A stretch of 64,000 nt of DNA, taken from assembly GCF_949628265.1 (NCBI RefSeq), contig NC_088788.1, positions 13,516,001-13,580,000 on the forward strand. The letters are read 5' to 3'. The notes under the pieces were generated by a model. It was not told the origin of the DNA. It made no database searches and worked only from the letters and a program-made list of their open reading frames with translations. The position numbers and the translations under genes are program-made. Positions 1 to 10,795 of this stretch are shown here, in pieces (position 1 is the stretch's first letter; the number at the start of each line of letters is the position of its first letter). The DNA is from Cloeon dipterum (Eukaryota; Arthropoda; Insecta; Ephemeroptera; Baetidae).

Positions 1-1129
1 GAATATAATGGCATTAATTCCTACTTGGTTTCACATACTCAGCTGCCGATACTTTACTGCGTGGACACACTGTTCTGTAAGAGTTTGTAATGATTGGAAA
101 ATCCAAATTAAAAAGCTCTCTAAACAACAGAAAACACGAATTGATTTTGTAAGTTGGAAACAGAATTATTTGTATGATTCTATTGTGTCAATTAATAATT
201 TAATTTTTGTCTGCACCTGATATTTCTTTTGCAGAGGCAAATATAATAATGATTGACCAATTTTTAAACGAAGCAGATTGCTTCCAGTATTCAGTTTTCT
301 ATTGCGCTTATTGTTAGACCTTCAACTCTATACTCGCTTCAGAAAAAAACTTCAATATTGTGCTCGGTTACAATTCAATACAGGATCAACAATGAAATTT
401 AAGCAATTCATTAAATGAAATAAAAAAATCATATTATGAACTGGCCGCTATAGCCTTATCTATACTACTACACTATATGCGAATTATCAACGTGTTACAC
501 CGTTGCCAGTTATGCGTGCTTTAAAGTGTACTATGTATATTCTCACTATATACAGTAAAAATTGTGATTTTTACTTATTTCGCTAACAAAAATCTGCAAA
601 AAATGCTTGTTGTTTTTAAAAGTCGATCTGCAAAAAAATTGTATTTAATAAAATAAAGAAAACATATACTTTAACTATACATATTTTGACATGTCCAACT
701 ATAACCTCCCAATCTTCGCAAACTGAGAAATTAATTGATGAAAAGAGTATCCAGTATTGGGTTATTATTTCGTGGAGTCATTTAAATTGTTAATGTTAAG
801 AGCTTAAAAGATTCGCATTCATATCTCATTGTCAGCATGAGAATTTAGTAGACAACTGTCAAGGCATGACAAATGGGATGCTTGAACTGAACAGCAGTCA
901 CTCTAAAATGAATTCATAAATGAAAAGTCAAACTGAAAAAATTATAGGTTTCGAGTTGTTTGTTAAAATTTTAGAAATGATTTAAAATGATTTTGTCGAT
1001 TTGAAAGCAAATAAACGAAACCTCAGCTAACTAAAACTGTGAAAAACTGTTTTGCATTATAATTAAAAGATATCATTTTAGTGAAATGTTAGAAAAGTTG
1101 ACACGTGTGTGCGCTTTAGAATTATATAT

Positions 1130-1692
1130 ATGAATTTATAGCATCACCAGTATAAGGGTGCTAATCTAATTAAAAATTATTTCGCGACAGTCGAAAGGAC
1201 TAATAACGATGACCAAAGTAAGAGGCAAGTTGGTGAAGAATGGGAGGTGGGCCACCTTTGAAGATTCGCATTCGCAGTTTAGAATAAAACGCAGTTAATA
1301 AGTTGCCATCCTGGGCTGGGCGTGCCACTCGGCAAACTATGAGTTTTTTACTCGCTGCGAAAACATCGCTATCGCACCAATTGCGGAGCGGTGGGCATTC
1401 TCGAAAACTTGTATTTTGATAAACTGATCAGCTATTTAGGTGGTGTGATAATAAGGGGTACTTTTCCCATCCCCTTGATGAAAACCGAAATATCAACGTT
1501 TCTAAAGATTAGAATTATGTATTTTTATAGGCCGAGATAACATTTTGAAAACGAATAAATTTCCACAAAGTTGATAAATCGATAAAGATATAATATGCCC
1601 AGGCCCAGCCACATTCCTGTGTGTGTTTTGACCATATCCCAATGTCAGTGACCAGTGTCTAGACTCAAGTAGTACATATACTCTAGCTTGTT
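1130..1692 (+). promoter_or_regulatory. Conserved 5' block of array gene 1
   Basis: This block is strongly conserved in all three units (here, about 6,360-6,948 and 14,010-14,562), although no reading frame is conserved across the copies. It contains the palindrome-like segment AGCATCACC...GGGTGCT near 1,140. It also has a DREF-like ATCGATAA at 1,578-1,585, 115 bp before the start codon; the same octamer sits 113 and 107 bp upstream of the starts in units 2 and 3. The constant spacing suggests a core-promoter-proximal element. DREF binding is inferred from the motif only. Confidence 0.55.
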
Positions 1693-3348
1693 ATGATGGG
1701 CCTGTTGGACAGGAGACTCCTCTTCTCCTGCTTTCTTGTCGGTCAGTTCAACTGGAGCTGCTTTACAATTACAGTTGTTGCACGTGTGTTGGGGGGATTT
1801 GTCATGCGTTTTATGGGAATGGGAACGACTTAAATTCGTAAATTAAATCTTCTCTGCTGCGATGTGTGATATTCAAACAATTTTTATTAAGGAAAAAATT
1901 TTGCTGCAAATTAAGAACAAACTGACACCATGGAAATATATACTACAACAGCACAAAAATTGAATTTAGTGCTGTTGCAGTTGCTGTAACTTTAATAAAA
2001 TAGGATAGCATTAATGGTGCAGAAAGTTTTGGTAGCAGCGTGGAAGAAGTCCAAAATAATTTTTTAAATTTTCTTATCAAAAATTGGACGCACTCTGATA
2101 ATTAAATGGAAAAGAGCGCAGAAACGTCGAAAAGCTAACTCTTTTATCAAAGCCCGGGAAGAATTAAAAGACCAGCATGCACCTCAAGAAGTGAAGAATA
2201 GGGCCGCGGTTTGTATTGCAACGCCGCGGCCAGAAATCTTCAGATTAGGCAAACTGCATTGTCGCTTGGCATAACAGGTTGCATATTTCTCTCCCCCTCT
2301 CGTCGGTATTCATTATTTGCTCACATGTTGGGATGATTTTCACTTTTGTTAATTTTTAGGCTTGTTTAACTTTTTAGGCCAGTAAATTGAAAAGTAAACA
2401 CATCTCTTAAACTCTTTGCAGGTATCGTCGCTATAATTTTTCTACAAGGGGCAGAAGCCAGAAGCAGACGCAGTATCGATGGGCGAATGGTGTTCGATCG
2501 TTATAATATAAGTGAGTTATTCACAACTATTTTACCCGTACTATCTCACAAAAATATTTATAGAACATTTTTTTATATATTTTTGAAGTATTGTTAAAAA
2601 TAGCATCATTCATCTTTTCAAATTTACCAATTAATTGCACATGACAGTTAAATTATTATATTTCTAGCATTTATTTTGTTAGCTGCGCTAATCGCCTTAA
2701 ATTGAAATGGTGGCAAATGATTTGTGAGTGCGTGTTCCGATCTTTTTTATTTTTCATTCTATTCCTACTTTTATACTATTCCTATGTAAAAATATTTTTC
2801 CAGGGTTGACCAGTGGTGGCCACCATGGCAGCTACTACAGAGGGTCTGAAAAAATGCAATGGTCCTGGTTGAGATTCATACTCATTATCTTGAGCCTGTT
2901 TGGGATAGGCATTTTTGGTGTGCTGGCGTACTTCTACTGTTGCTACGATCACAACCCAGAAATAAACAAGGATGCGGCCAGGGTTGCCAATTTCCTGAAG
3001 CATCAAGAGGAGCAGCGAAACAGAGGCTTATCCACCATCGTCCACCAGCCCGTCACCTACCGGAGCCCAGACAACAAGCCGCCCTCAGCCCCGGCAATGA
3101 CGCAGCAACCTAAACGTCGGATGTCCGACGTACCCTCCTTCGCGCCACCGGACTTTGCGTCCGCCACCGCACCACTCCTTCCACCGGGAGTTCAGCCAGT
3201 GGATTCCTCGACTTACCCGCCGCCTGGAGAACCAACCCTGTCCTCCTCCGCCACACACATGACGTCACCACAGAACGGCTTCATAATTCCGCCCCAAGAT
3301 CCAGCGAATGCGAGTGTACACTTTGGAGGACGAGTAGAAGTGGTGTGA
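1693..3348 (+). CDS. Array gene 1: small type I membrane protein, unknown family
   Basis: I do not recognise this family. Exons are 1,693-1,741, 2,422-2,511 and 2,804-3,348 (phases 1 and 1), giving 227 aa. The first two codons are both ATG. Residues 1 to about 29 form a signal peptide that ends in QGAEA. The mature ectodomain is short, basic and Gly/His-rich, beginning RSRRSIDGRMV. One hydrophobic helix (RFILIILSLFGIGIFGVLAY) is followed by YCCY, a likely palmitoylation site. The cytosolic tail carries ARVANFLKHQEEQRN, a PSFAPPDFASATAPLLPPG block, Ser/Thr/Pro-rich linkers and the terminal FIIPPQDPANASVHFGGRV, all shared with the two downstream paralogues. The tail ends EVV where the others end GAE. 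The Pro-rich tail suggests adaptor binding (inference). The layout recalls small Shisa/CYYR1-like proteins, but the ectodomain has no cysteine framework, so I do not assign it there. Confidence 0.85.
2202..2282 (+). other. Two intron-1 hairpins, unit 1
   Basis: Within intron 1, GGCCGCG (2,202-2,208) pairs with CGCGGCC (2,225-2,231). Shortly after, a 9-bp arm at 2,249-2,257 faces its complement at 2,274-2,282 across a 16-nt loop. In this copy the second stem has two mismatches, while units 2 and 3 keep it perfect. The function is unknown. Confidence 0.5.
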
Positions 3349-3971
3349 CGGTAACCGCTCAGCCTCTTGAGAAAAATATTGTGCATAGCACTTCTCATCA
3401 TATAAATGAAGTATATTGCGGTTTGAGGTTTCATTTGCAGCCGTGCATGTTGAGTTATTAACTGAAACTTTGAGACACTAAATGTTTTTTATATGTTTTA
3501 ACGGGCAGTTTTTGGTGCTTTTCCCTGTCTATTTTCTAGTATTGTGAAGGGTGCATACTGATATTTTATTGTGTTACTTGAAAATTGAGAACTTCAACTC
3601 AATGACAATGCCTCGGAAAAAATATGTGTTCGAATGAAATGAAAAAGTGGGAAAAATTAATATATTTAACAAGGAATATAAAAGCTATCATTGTGATAAA
3701 AATTAATGTGTAATACAATTTTCACGCTTAACAAAATTGTGAACGATGTATTTAATTCAGATATTTCTTACAAAACAGTTTACGCAGATTAGAAGCTGAA
3801 ATAATTGTTTTCACAGCATTAATAATGCGATTCTGAGCTGTTGAATATTGGCAGTAACTTTGCAGGCTCTATAATTGGTCTTAAATAATATACAATGCGT
3901 TTTGACCAAAAAGGCTGACAAAAAATGGATTAAATCCATGCTCTAATCCTCTCTCTAAAAAATCTCTAGAT
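3349..3971 (+). other. 3' flank of array gene 1, no gene seen
   Basis: This AT-rich segment aligns with the 3' flanks of array genes 2 (8,964-9,603) and 3 (16,343-16,962). A shared stretch directly after the stop includes TCTTGA.AAAATAT/TTTTGTGCAT. It probably holds the 3' UTR. I saw no clear AATAAA shared by all three copies and no open frame that is conserved. Confidence 0.5.
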
Positions 3972-4265
3972 TAGAGATCTCAGCCGCGAGATTAAAGGCG
4001 GTAGCTTGCGGGACCGCCGTAGCTGAATTTTTAACCAGCAATTTTCACCGGCGGCTGGCGCCTATGACAATATTATAAACTTGAAAGTTTGATAGTGATT
4101 AACGACCCGAAGATATTTTTCTCTTGCATATTTTCATTTTAGACCCTTTTTGCCGGTGGCTGGTGTGACTGGCGCAGCTTATTGTTGGCCAGATTCACTG
4201 CGGATGCCAGAGTGACACAAAATTGGCCGACTGGCGTGGCGCAGCGCGCCTGGCTGAGACCTCTA
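3972..4265. mobile_element. hAT-like MITE, unit 1 copy (294 bp)
   Basis: This is a non-autonomous insertion flanked by an exact 8-bp target-site duplication, CTCTAGAT (3,964-3,971 and 4,266-4,273). The terminal inverted repeats are TAGAGATCTCAGCC at the left and the complement of TAGAGGTCTCAGCC at the right, 14 bp with one difference. An 8-bp duplication and a TAGAG terminus are typical of hAT elements. The interior is GC-rich, contains several CCGGCGGCTGGCGC-like motifs and has no ORF. The same insertion sits in unit 2, while unit 3 keeps the empty site at 16,955-16,962. Confidence 0.85.
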
Positions 4266-4273
4266 CTCTAGAT

Positions 4274-4990
4274 CTTAGAAATGCAAACAATGAATTCAAG
4301 TCTTAAAGACGATACATTTCTGCATTTATTACAAGAATAAAAAGTAATAAAAATTATGTTCCCGTCCACAACGATGCTGGTGAATCAGCAGGTCCAGAAA
4401 ATGATAAAAAATACAAATACTTTTATAATATTGGACATGTTTTAATATATTAATTGTCGTTCAAAAATCAAGCAAGTGATCAGTGAACAACAATAAACTC
4501 CAAATTATTATGCTTTTCGGCATTACAAAAAAAAAAAATGAAATGAATTTCACCAGCGTTCCGTGATTTCAGAAACATTTTTAGCCTGCAAATTTAAAAG
4601 TCGCGTATCTACACAAAGGTTTGACCTGGTAGTCTTTCGCCGATATAAAAAATAGTAGCCACCGACAGACAAAATATATTTACTGTATCGCTTATAAGTG
4701 TGGGCCTATATTCTTATATCTAATTGTAAAAATAACAGATCAAGACGTTGTGTCTCTTTTGGTGCCGCTTCAGTGCATAATATAAAATTAGGAGACTTCA
4801 TTTGCTAGAACATTAACATCCGAGTTGATAAATATTTAAGCTTTTTTGAGACTTTGGAGTAATGCATGCATTTTTTGGACTTGTTGTGTAAATTGTTACA
4901 CTTGTAGGAAATTGACCAATATTTTGGTTTAGAATACAAGAGAAATATACTGAAAATTTAATGCTCCGTTAAACTTGTAGAATGGTTTTC
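4274..4990. other. Unit 1 distal 3' flank
   Basis: This AT-rich spacer continues the duplicated block; its counterparts are 9,873-10,480 and 16,963-17,770. The recurrent segment CAGTGCATA.TATAAAATT (near 4,771, 10,253 and 17,538) is one of its better conserved parts. I see no gene or RNA. Confidence 0.5.
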
Positions 4991-6359
4991 CAACTTAAAT
5001 CCATAATTTCACATACTCAGCTGCCGATACTGTACTGTGTGCTGGCCAAAGCCAAAGCACGCACTGTTCTGTAAGAGTTTTTAATGATTGGAAAATCCTT
5101 GTTCAAAAGCTCTCTAAACAAAAGAAAACATAAATTGATTTTGTAAGTTGTAAACAATATTTTTATAATTATATCGTAAATTAATAATTTCATTTTTGAC
5201 TTTATCTAACGCTACTTTTGTAGAGGCAAATAATGATCGACTACTTTTTAGACAAAGCAGATTGCTCCCAATATTCAGTTTTCTGTTACGCTTATTGATA
5301 GATAAGCCTTCACTCTCTACTCGCTTCAGAAAAAAACTGCAATAATGTGCTCTGATACGATATAAAAAGAATCAACAATGAACTTAAAGCAATCATTAAA
5401 TGAAATTATAAAGTCATACAAACTGGCCGATAGCCTTAATATAAATACTATACTATATGAACTATCAAAGAATTCATACAGCGACGAAAAAATGGAGCAC
5501 AAAATGAAGAAAGAAATATAAATAAGAGTGATATCTCTTCAGGTTGAATGACTTCTTTATGTGCATCTTAATTTATTAAAATCAGTACGTGTTTAAGTTT
5601 TAAAAACGAATAAACACGCCTTTATAGGACAAACTATATGATGATTCAATAAAAAACCACTGATTCAATTTTGCACATTATTTTATTTAATAAGATTTAC
5701 GTGTTGCACCGTTGCCACTTATGCGTGCTTTATAGAGTGTACGATTCACTCTATTCACTTTAGGTTAAAAATTGTGATTTTACTTTCGGTAACAAAAATC
5801 CGCGCAAAATGTTTGACGTATTTAAAATTCAATCTGTAAAAAACTGTTTTTAATCAAATAAAGAAAACATAAAATTTAACAATACATATTTTGAAATGCC
5901 AAACTATAACCTCCAACCACCGTAAATGAGAAATTAATTGATGAAAAGAGAGTGATCCAGTGTTGGGTTATTATTTTCGTGGTGTCATTTGAAATGTTAA
6001 GAGCTTAAAAAATTCGGGTTATATCTCAGCAAAATCTAGTAGGCAACTGTCAACACATGACACATATGTGCTGCTTGATCTTTGACTTCTCAACGTTACA
6101 AACTGAACTCAACACAGTCACTCTAAAATGAATAATAATTCATAAATGAAGAAACGATCTGGAAAAAATTAGGTTTCGAGTTATTTGCTAAAATTTTAGA
6201 AATAATGGAAAAAATATTTTCGATTTGAAAGCAAATAAAACGAAGCCTCGGATCAGCTGAATAAACCTGAAAAACTAACTGTTTCGTGTTATTATTTAAT
6301 GATATTCATTTTAACGAAATGTTGGAATAGTTGACACGTGTGTGCGCTTTAGAATTATA

Positions 6360-6948
6360 TTACATATATGAATTTATAGCATCACCAGTATAAGGGTGCT
6401 TATCCAATTAAAAATTATTTCACGACGGTGGAAAGGACTAATAACGAACACCAAAGTATGAGGCAAGTTGGTGAATGATGGGAGGTGGGCCACTTTTGAA
6501 GATTCGCATTCGCAGTTTAGAATAAAACGCAGTTAGTTGCCATCCTGGGCTGGGCGTGCCACTCGGCAGTCGGCAAACTATATTATTAGCATTTATTTCT
6601 ACTCGCCGCGAGCAGCGAGCACATCGCTATCGCACAAATCGCGGAGCGATGGGCATTCTTGAAAACTTATATTTTGATATACAGATCAGCTATTTAGGTG
6701 GTGTGATAATAAGGGGTACTTTTCCCATCCCCTTGATGAAAACCGAAATATCAACGCTTCTAAGGATTAGAATTATGTATTTTTAATGGTCGAGATAACA
6801 TTTTGAAAACAAATAAATTTCCACAAAGTTAACAAATCGATAAAGATATATAATATGCCCAGGCCCAACCACATTCCTGTGTGTGTTTTGACCGTATCCC
6901 AATGTCAGTGGCCAGCGTCTAGACTCAAGTAGTGTACTCTAGCTTGTT
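6360..6948 (+). promoter_or_regulatory. Conserved 5' block of array gene 2
   Basis: This is the counterpart of 1,130-1,692, with the DREF-like octamer ATCGATAA at 6,836-6,843, 113 bp from the ATG. A 76-codon frame at 6,556-6,786 lies inside, but it is not preserved in the other two copies, so the conservation is better explained by regulation. Confidence 0.55.
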
Positions 6949-8963
6949 ATGATGGGCCTGTTGGACAGGAGACTCCTCTTCTCCTGCCTTGTTGTCGGTC
7001 AGTTCAACTGGAGCTGCTTTCCTACCCAATTTCAGTTGCACGTGTTGGAAGGTTTCTCATGCGTTTTGTGGGAATGGGAACGACTTAAATTCGTAAATTA
7101 AAACTTCTCTGCGATGTGTGATATTCAAACAATTTTTAATTAAGGAAAAAATTTTGCTGCAAATGAAAAACAAACTTAAACCTTGGAAATTAGAGTATAG
7201 TACAACAGCACAAAAACCACCAGTGAAATACAACTTTTGTCAACTTGCACACTAGTTTGAATTTTTTAAATATATATCTCAGAGCAATTCAGATACCCGC
7301 ACAGACTAAATCCTGACTATGCAGAGTTAATTGTTTTTAAGTCATAAATAGAGTTCAGCACTTGCCGTAAGGCATTGGAAAAATCTGCGGGAACCAGAAC
7401 AGCCAATTTATTTGGTGTAAATAAGCAAGCAAAAAAATTAATTGGAAGCTGAAAGAAGAACTTATTGTAAAATACGGTAGAACAGACACCATTAAAATCT
7501 CGTCTCTCATGTGGACTGCGGAGCGAATCTGAATCGCGGAAATATAGCTTATGTGCGGGGGTTGCATTATCAAATAATTACCACCGATAACTTTAGGTGC
7601 TGAATTTGCAGTTGGTGTAACTTTTCATAAAATAGGATAACATTAATGGTGCAGAAGGTTTTGTTAACAACGTGGAAGAAGTCCAACATATACTTTTAAA
7701 TTTTCTTTTCAAAATTGGACGCACTCTCAAAAATATAAGAAAAGAGCGCAGAAACGTCGAAAAGCTAACAATATAAATATAACATATAGGGCCGCGTTTT
7801 GCATTGCCACGCCGCGGCCGGAAATCATCAGATTAGGCAACCTGCATTGTCGCTTGGCATAGCAGGTTGCATTTTTCTCCCCCCCCCCTCGACGCTAATC
7901 ATTATTGACTCAAATACATATGGGATTTTTCACTTTGGTTACTTTTTAGGCTTGTTTCACTTTTTGGAACAGAAAATTGCAAAGTAAGCATATCTCTTAA
8001 ACTTTTTGCAGGCATCTTCGCTATAACTTTTCTACAAGAGGCAGAAGCCAATGGTGGAGATTGGTACAATAATTATAATCACAAAAACAGTGAGTTATTC
8101 ATATCTATTTTACCCATATATTATCTATTTAATATTTAAGAGCATTTTATATTTTGTAGTATTGCTAAAAATAATTTCATTCATACCTTTTTTAAATTTA
8201 CTAATTAATATAGCAGATGACAATCATTAAAAAATTATTATCTGGCATTTTATTGTTCGTTGTCGTTGTGCTAGATGGCTTAATTTAAAATGGGAGGAAA
8301 TCACTTTCAAGTGTGTGTTTTAATCTTTTTGTTTTTTGATTCTACATACTTCATTTTTCGACTATTCCTATTTACAGTCACTTTCTTTTCCCAGGGTATA
8401 AACACTACTATCACACTAGAGGCTACAATAACGGCTACTACAACAATGGGTCGTCTGGAAAAATACCATGGTCCTGGTCGACATTCCTACAAATGCTCGC
8501 GTTCGTGTTTGGGGTACTCATTTTGTCTTTTATGTTTTACTGCTACTGCTGCTACTCTCCCCCCGTCCCTGAAGAAGAACAGCAGGCAGCCAGGGTGGCC
8601 AATTTCCTAAAACATCAAGAGGAGCAGAGAAACGGCAACTTACCCACCATCGTCCACCCGCCCGTCACCAACCGCCCGGACAACGAGCCGCTTCCAGCCC
8701 CGGAAATGAAAATGCCTCCGCAGCACCCTGAATGGGGGACGTCGGATGTGCCCTCCTTCGCGCCGCCGGACTTTGCGACCGCCACCGCACCACTCCTGCC
8801 ACCGGGAGTTCAGCCAGTGGATTCCTCGACTAACCAGCCGCCCAGAGCTCCAACCCCGTCCTCCACCGCACACACGATGCCACCACATATCGGCTTCATT
8901 ATTCCGCCCCAAGATCCAGCGAATGCGAGTGTACACTTTGGAGGACGCGTAGGAGCAGAGTGA
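6949..8963 (+). CDS. Array gene 2: small type I membrane protein, unknown family
   Basis: Exons are 6,949-6,997, 8,012-8,089 and 8,395-8,963, giving 231 aa with the same exon phases as its neighbours. The signal peptide starts MMGLLDRRLLFSC and ends QEAEA. The mature ectodomain is Asn/Tyr/Gly/His-rich: NGGDWYNNYNHKN, then YKHYYHTRGYNNGYYNNG. The helix SFLQ/FLQMLAFVFGVLILSFMF is followed by YCYCCY at the inner face. The cytosolic tail matches gene 1, with ARVANFLKHQEEQRN, PSFAPPDFATATAPLLPPG, IGFIIPPQDPANASVHFGG, and ends RVGAE. The ectodomain shares little with gene 1, although the signal peptide and tail are close. Its function is unknown; ligand, matrix or surface-coat contact by the ectodomain is an inference from composition alone. 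Confidence 0.87.
7290..7600. other. Unit-2-only segment in intron 1
   Basis: This segment has no counterpart in unit 1 or unit 3. No inverted-repeat ends or target duplication were found by eye. An antisense 72-codon frame (7,355-7,573) crosses it, but I could not recognise a domain on either strand. Confidence 0.4.
7789..7870 (+). other. Two intron-1 hairpins, unit 2
   Basis: GGGCCGCG (7,789-7,796) is complementary to CGCGGCC just before 7,820. It is followed by a perfect 9-bp stem, GCAACCTGC (7,837-7,845) with GCAGGTTGC (7,862-7,870), around a 16-nt loop. The second stem is also perfect in unit 3. Confidence 0.55.
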
Positions 8964-9603
8964 CGTTAAACGTTAAGTCTCTTGAAAAAAATATTGTGCA
9001 TAGCGCTTCTCATCATAGCATATTTATTGTATATAAAGTATATTACGCTTTTAAGGTTTTATTGGCAGCCATGCGTGTTGAGATATTAACGGAAACTTTA
9101 ATGCACTGAATGTTTTTGTATTTTACGCGTTTTAACAGGCAGTTTCTGGTGCTTTTACCCCTCTATTTTCCAGTATACTTTTATATACTGATATTTTATT
9201 GTGTACTTGGAGATTGAGAACTTCAACTCAATTGATATTGCCTTGGAAAAAATGTGTTCAAATGAAATGAAAAAGTAGGAAAAAATGTATATTTACATTT
9301 ACAAGGAGTTTAGGCACTTATTGTGATGTAAAGAATAATGTATATATAATACATATAATTTTCTGATTGAGCAAAATTGTGAATTACATATTTAATTAAT
9401 ATATTTCTTACAAAATATTTACGCAGGCTAGAAGCTGCTGAAATAACTACTCAATTGCCTTCATACTAATACTAATGCGATTCTGACCTGTCGAGTTTTG
9501 GTAGTATGATTGCGATCTTTAATTAGTCTTAAAAAAATGTGCTATTGCGCTTTGACAAAATAGGCTGAATAAAAATGGATGAAATCCGCGCCCCTCTCTA
9601 GAT

Positions 9604-9864
9604 TAGAGGTCTCAGCCGTCTGGCGGGAGCGGCTTAGCCGAATTTTTTGCCCGGCGGCAGGCGCAGCTGACAATATTATCAACTTGAAGTTTGATAGTGC
9701 TTAACAGCCCGATGTTCCCGATTTCATTTTTTTCTCCTGCACTTTTTCATTTTTGACCCTTTTTCACCGGCGGCTGGCGCAGCTTAGCCAGATTCACGGA
9801 GGCTGTTCACATTACCCAAAACTGGCCGACTGGCGCGGCGCAGCACGACTGGCTTAGACCTCTT
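9604..9864. mobile_element. hAT-like MITE, unit 2 copy (261 bp)
   Basis: This is the same element in the same position as 3,972-4,265, again between CTCTAGAT duplications (9,596-9,603 and 9,865-9,872). The left end is TAGAGGTCTCAGCC and the right end is its near-complement. Internal deletions make it shorter than the unit 1 copy. It was present before units 1 and 2 separated. Confidence 0.85.
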
Positions 9865-10795
9865 CTCTAGATCTTAGAAATGCAAAGAACAAAATCAAGT
9901 CTTAAAGACGATATTTTATGCATTTATTATATACAAGAATAATAAAAAACGTGTTTCCGCCCTAAACGGTAATGGTGAATCAGCAGGTCCAGAAAAAGAT
10001 AAATAATTGTTTTATTTTGTCAAGTGTTTTATTAGATCATAACTCATTTTCAAATATTAAATAAGTCAGCAGTAAACAACAATAAACATCAAATTATTAT
10101 CCTATAGTTTCATCACAAACAAAAAATATTGAATTATTATAGGAGTGCCACCGACAGAGAAAATATTTACTGTATCAATCGCTAAAGTGTTGGCCAATAT
10201 TCTTTTATAGATTAGTAGAAGCAAAAAACAGTCGTTATGTCTCTTGGTGCTTCAGTGCATATTATAAAATTGGGATAGACTTCCTTTGCTAGAGCATTAA
10301 CCGTCAAGTATGACAAATAATTAAGAACTTCATTGAAACTTAGGAGATATACATGCATTTTTCGAACTTGTAGAGTTATTGCAATATTTCTTTAAGAATT
10401 GAAAGAAATTTTCGGATTTTTTGGTTTAAAATACGAGGAAAAAGTGCTGAAAATATTAAAAATTCATTATTATATAGAGGTTTTCAAACTTAAATCCATC
10501 ATTCCACTAATATGCCGTTAATGTACTGTGTGCTGCATATATTAAGAGTTTGTAATAGTTGGAAAATCCACGTTAAAGAGCTCTCTAAACAAAAGAAAAC
10601 ATGGATTGATTTTGTTTGTAAGTTGTAAACATTAATTGTATGACTCTACTGTCGATTAATAATTTCATCTTTTCTGCATCTGACGCTACTTACATGATGG
10701 ACCAATTTTTATAAAAAGCCAGTAAAAATCAGATTGCTCCCAATTCAGTTTTCTGTTGTGCCTGCTCCAACTCTACTTGCTTCAGGAAAAAAAAA

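Larger units (their letters stand above)
1..4990 (+). repeat. Tandem array unit 1 (segmental duplication)
   Basis: This is the first of three direct, diverged copies of a roughly 5 kb block. Boundaries are placed at a recurring start segment (TCACATACTCAGCTGCC here and near 5,010; degenerate near 10,500 and 17,790). Homology to units 2 and 3 runs through 5' flank, promoter, all exons, intron 1 and 3' flank, broken by indels. Unit 1 lacks about 230 bp that units 2 and 3 carry at 5,465-5,700 and 13,085-13,310. The copy starts at or before the window edge, so further units may lie upstream. Confidence 0.85.
4990..10485 (+). repeat. Tandem array unit 2
   Basis: This is the second copy of the duplicated block. 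It shares the hAT-like insertion with unit 1 and shares with it the intron-1 segment around 7,600-7,800, which unit 3 lacks, so units 1 and 2 look like the younger pair. It keeps the 5,465-5,700 segment missing from unit 1 and has a private stretch in intron 1 (about 7,290-7,600). Confidence 0.85.

Noticed and set aside
6556-6786. 76-codon ORF in the upstream block of unit 2
   Set aside because: The aligned DNA in units 1 and 3 does not keep the frame, so the conservation is better explained as regulatory.
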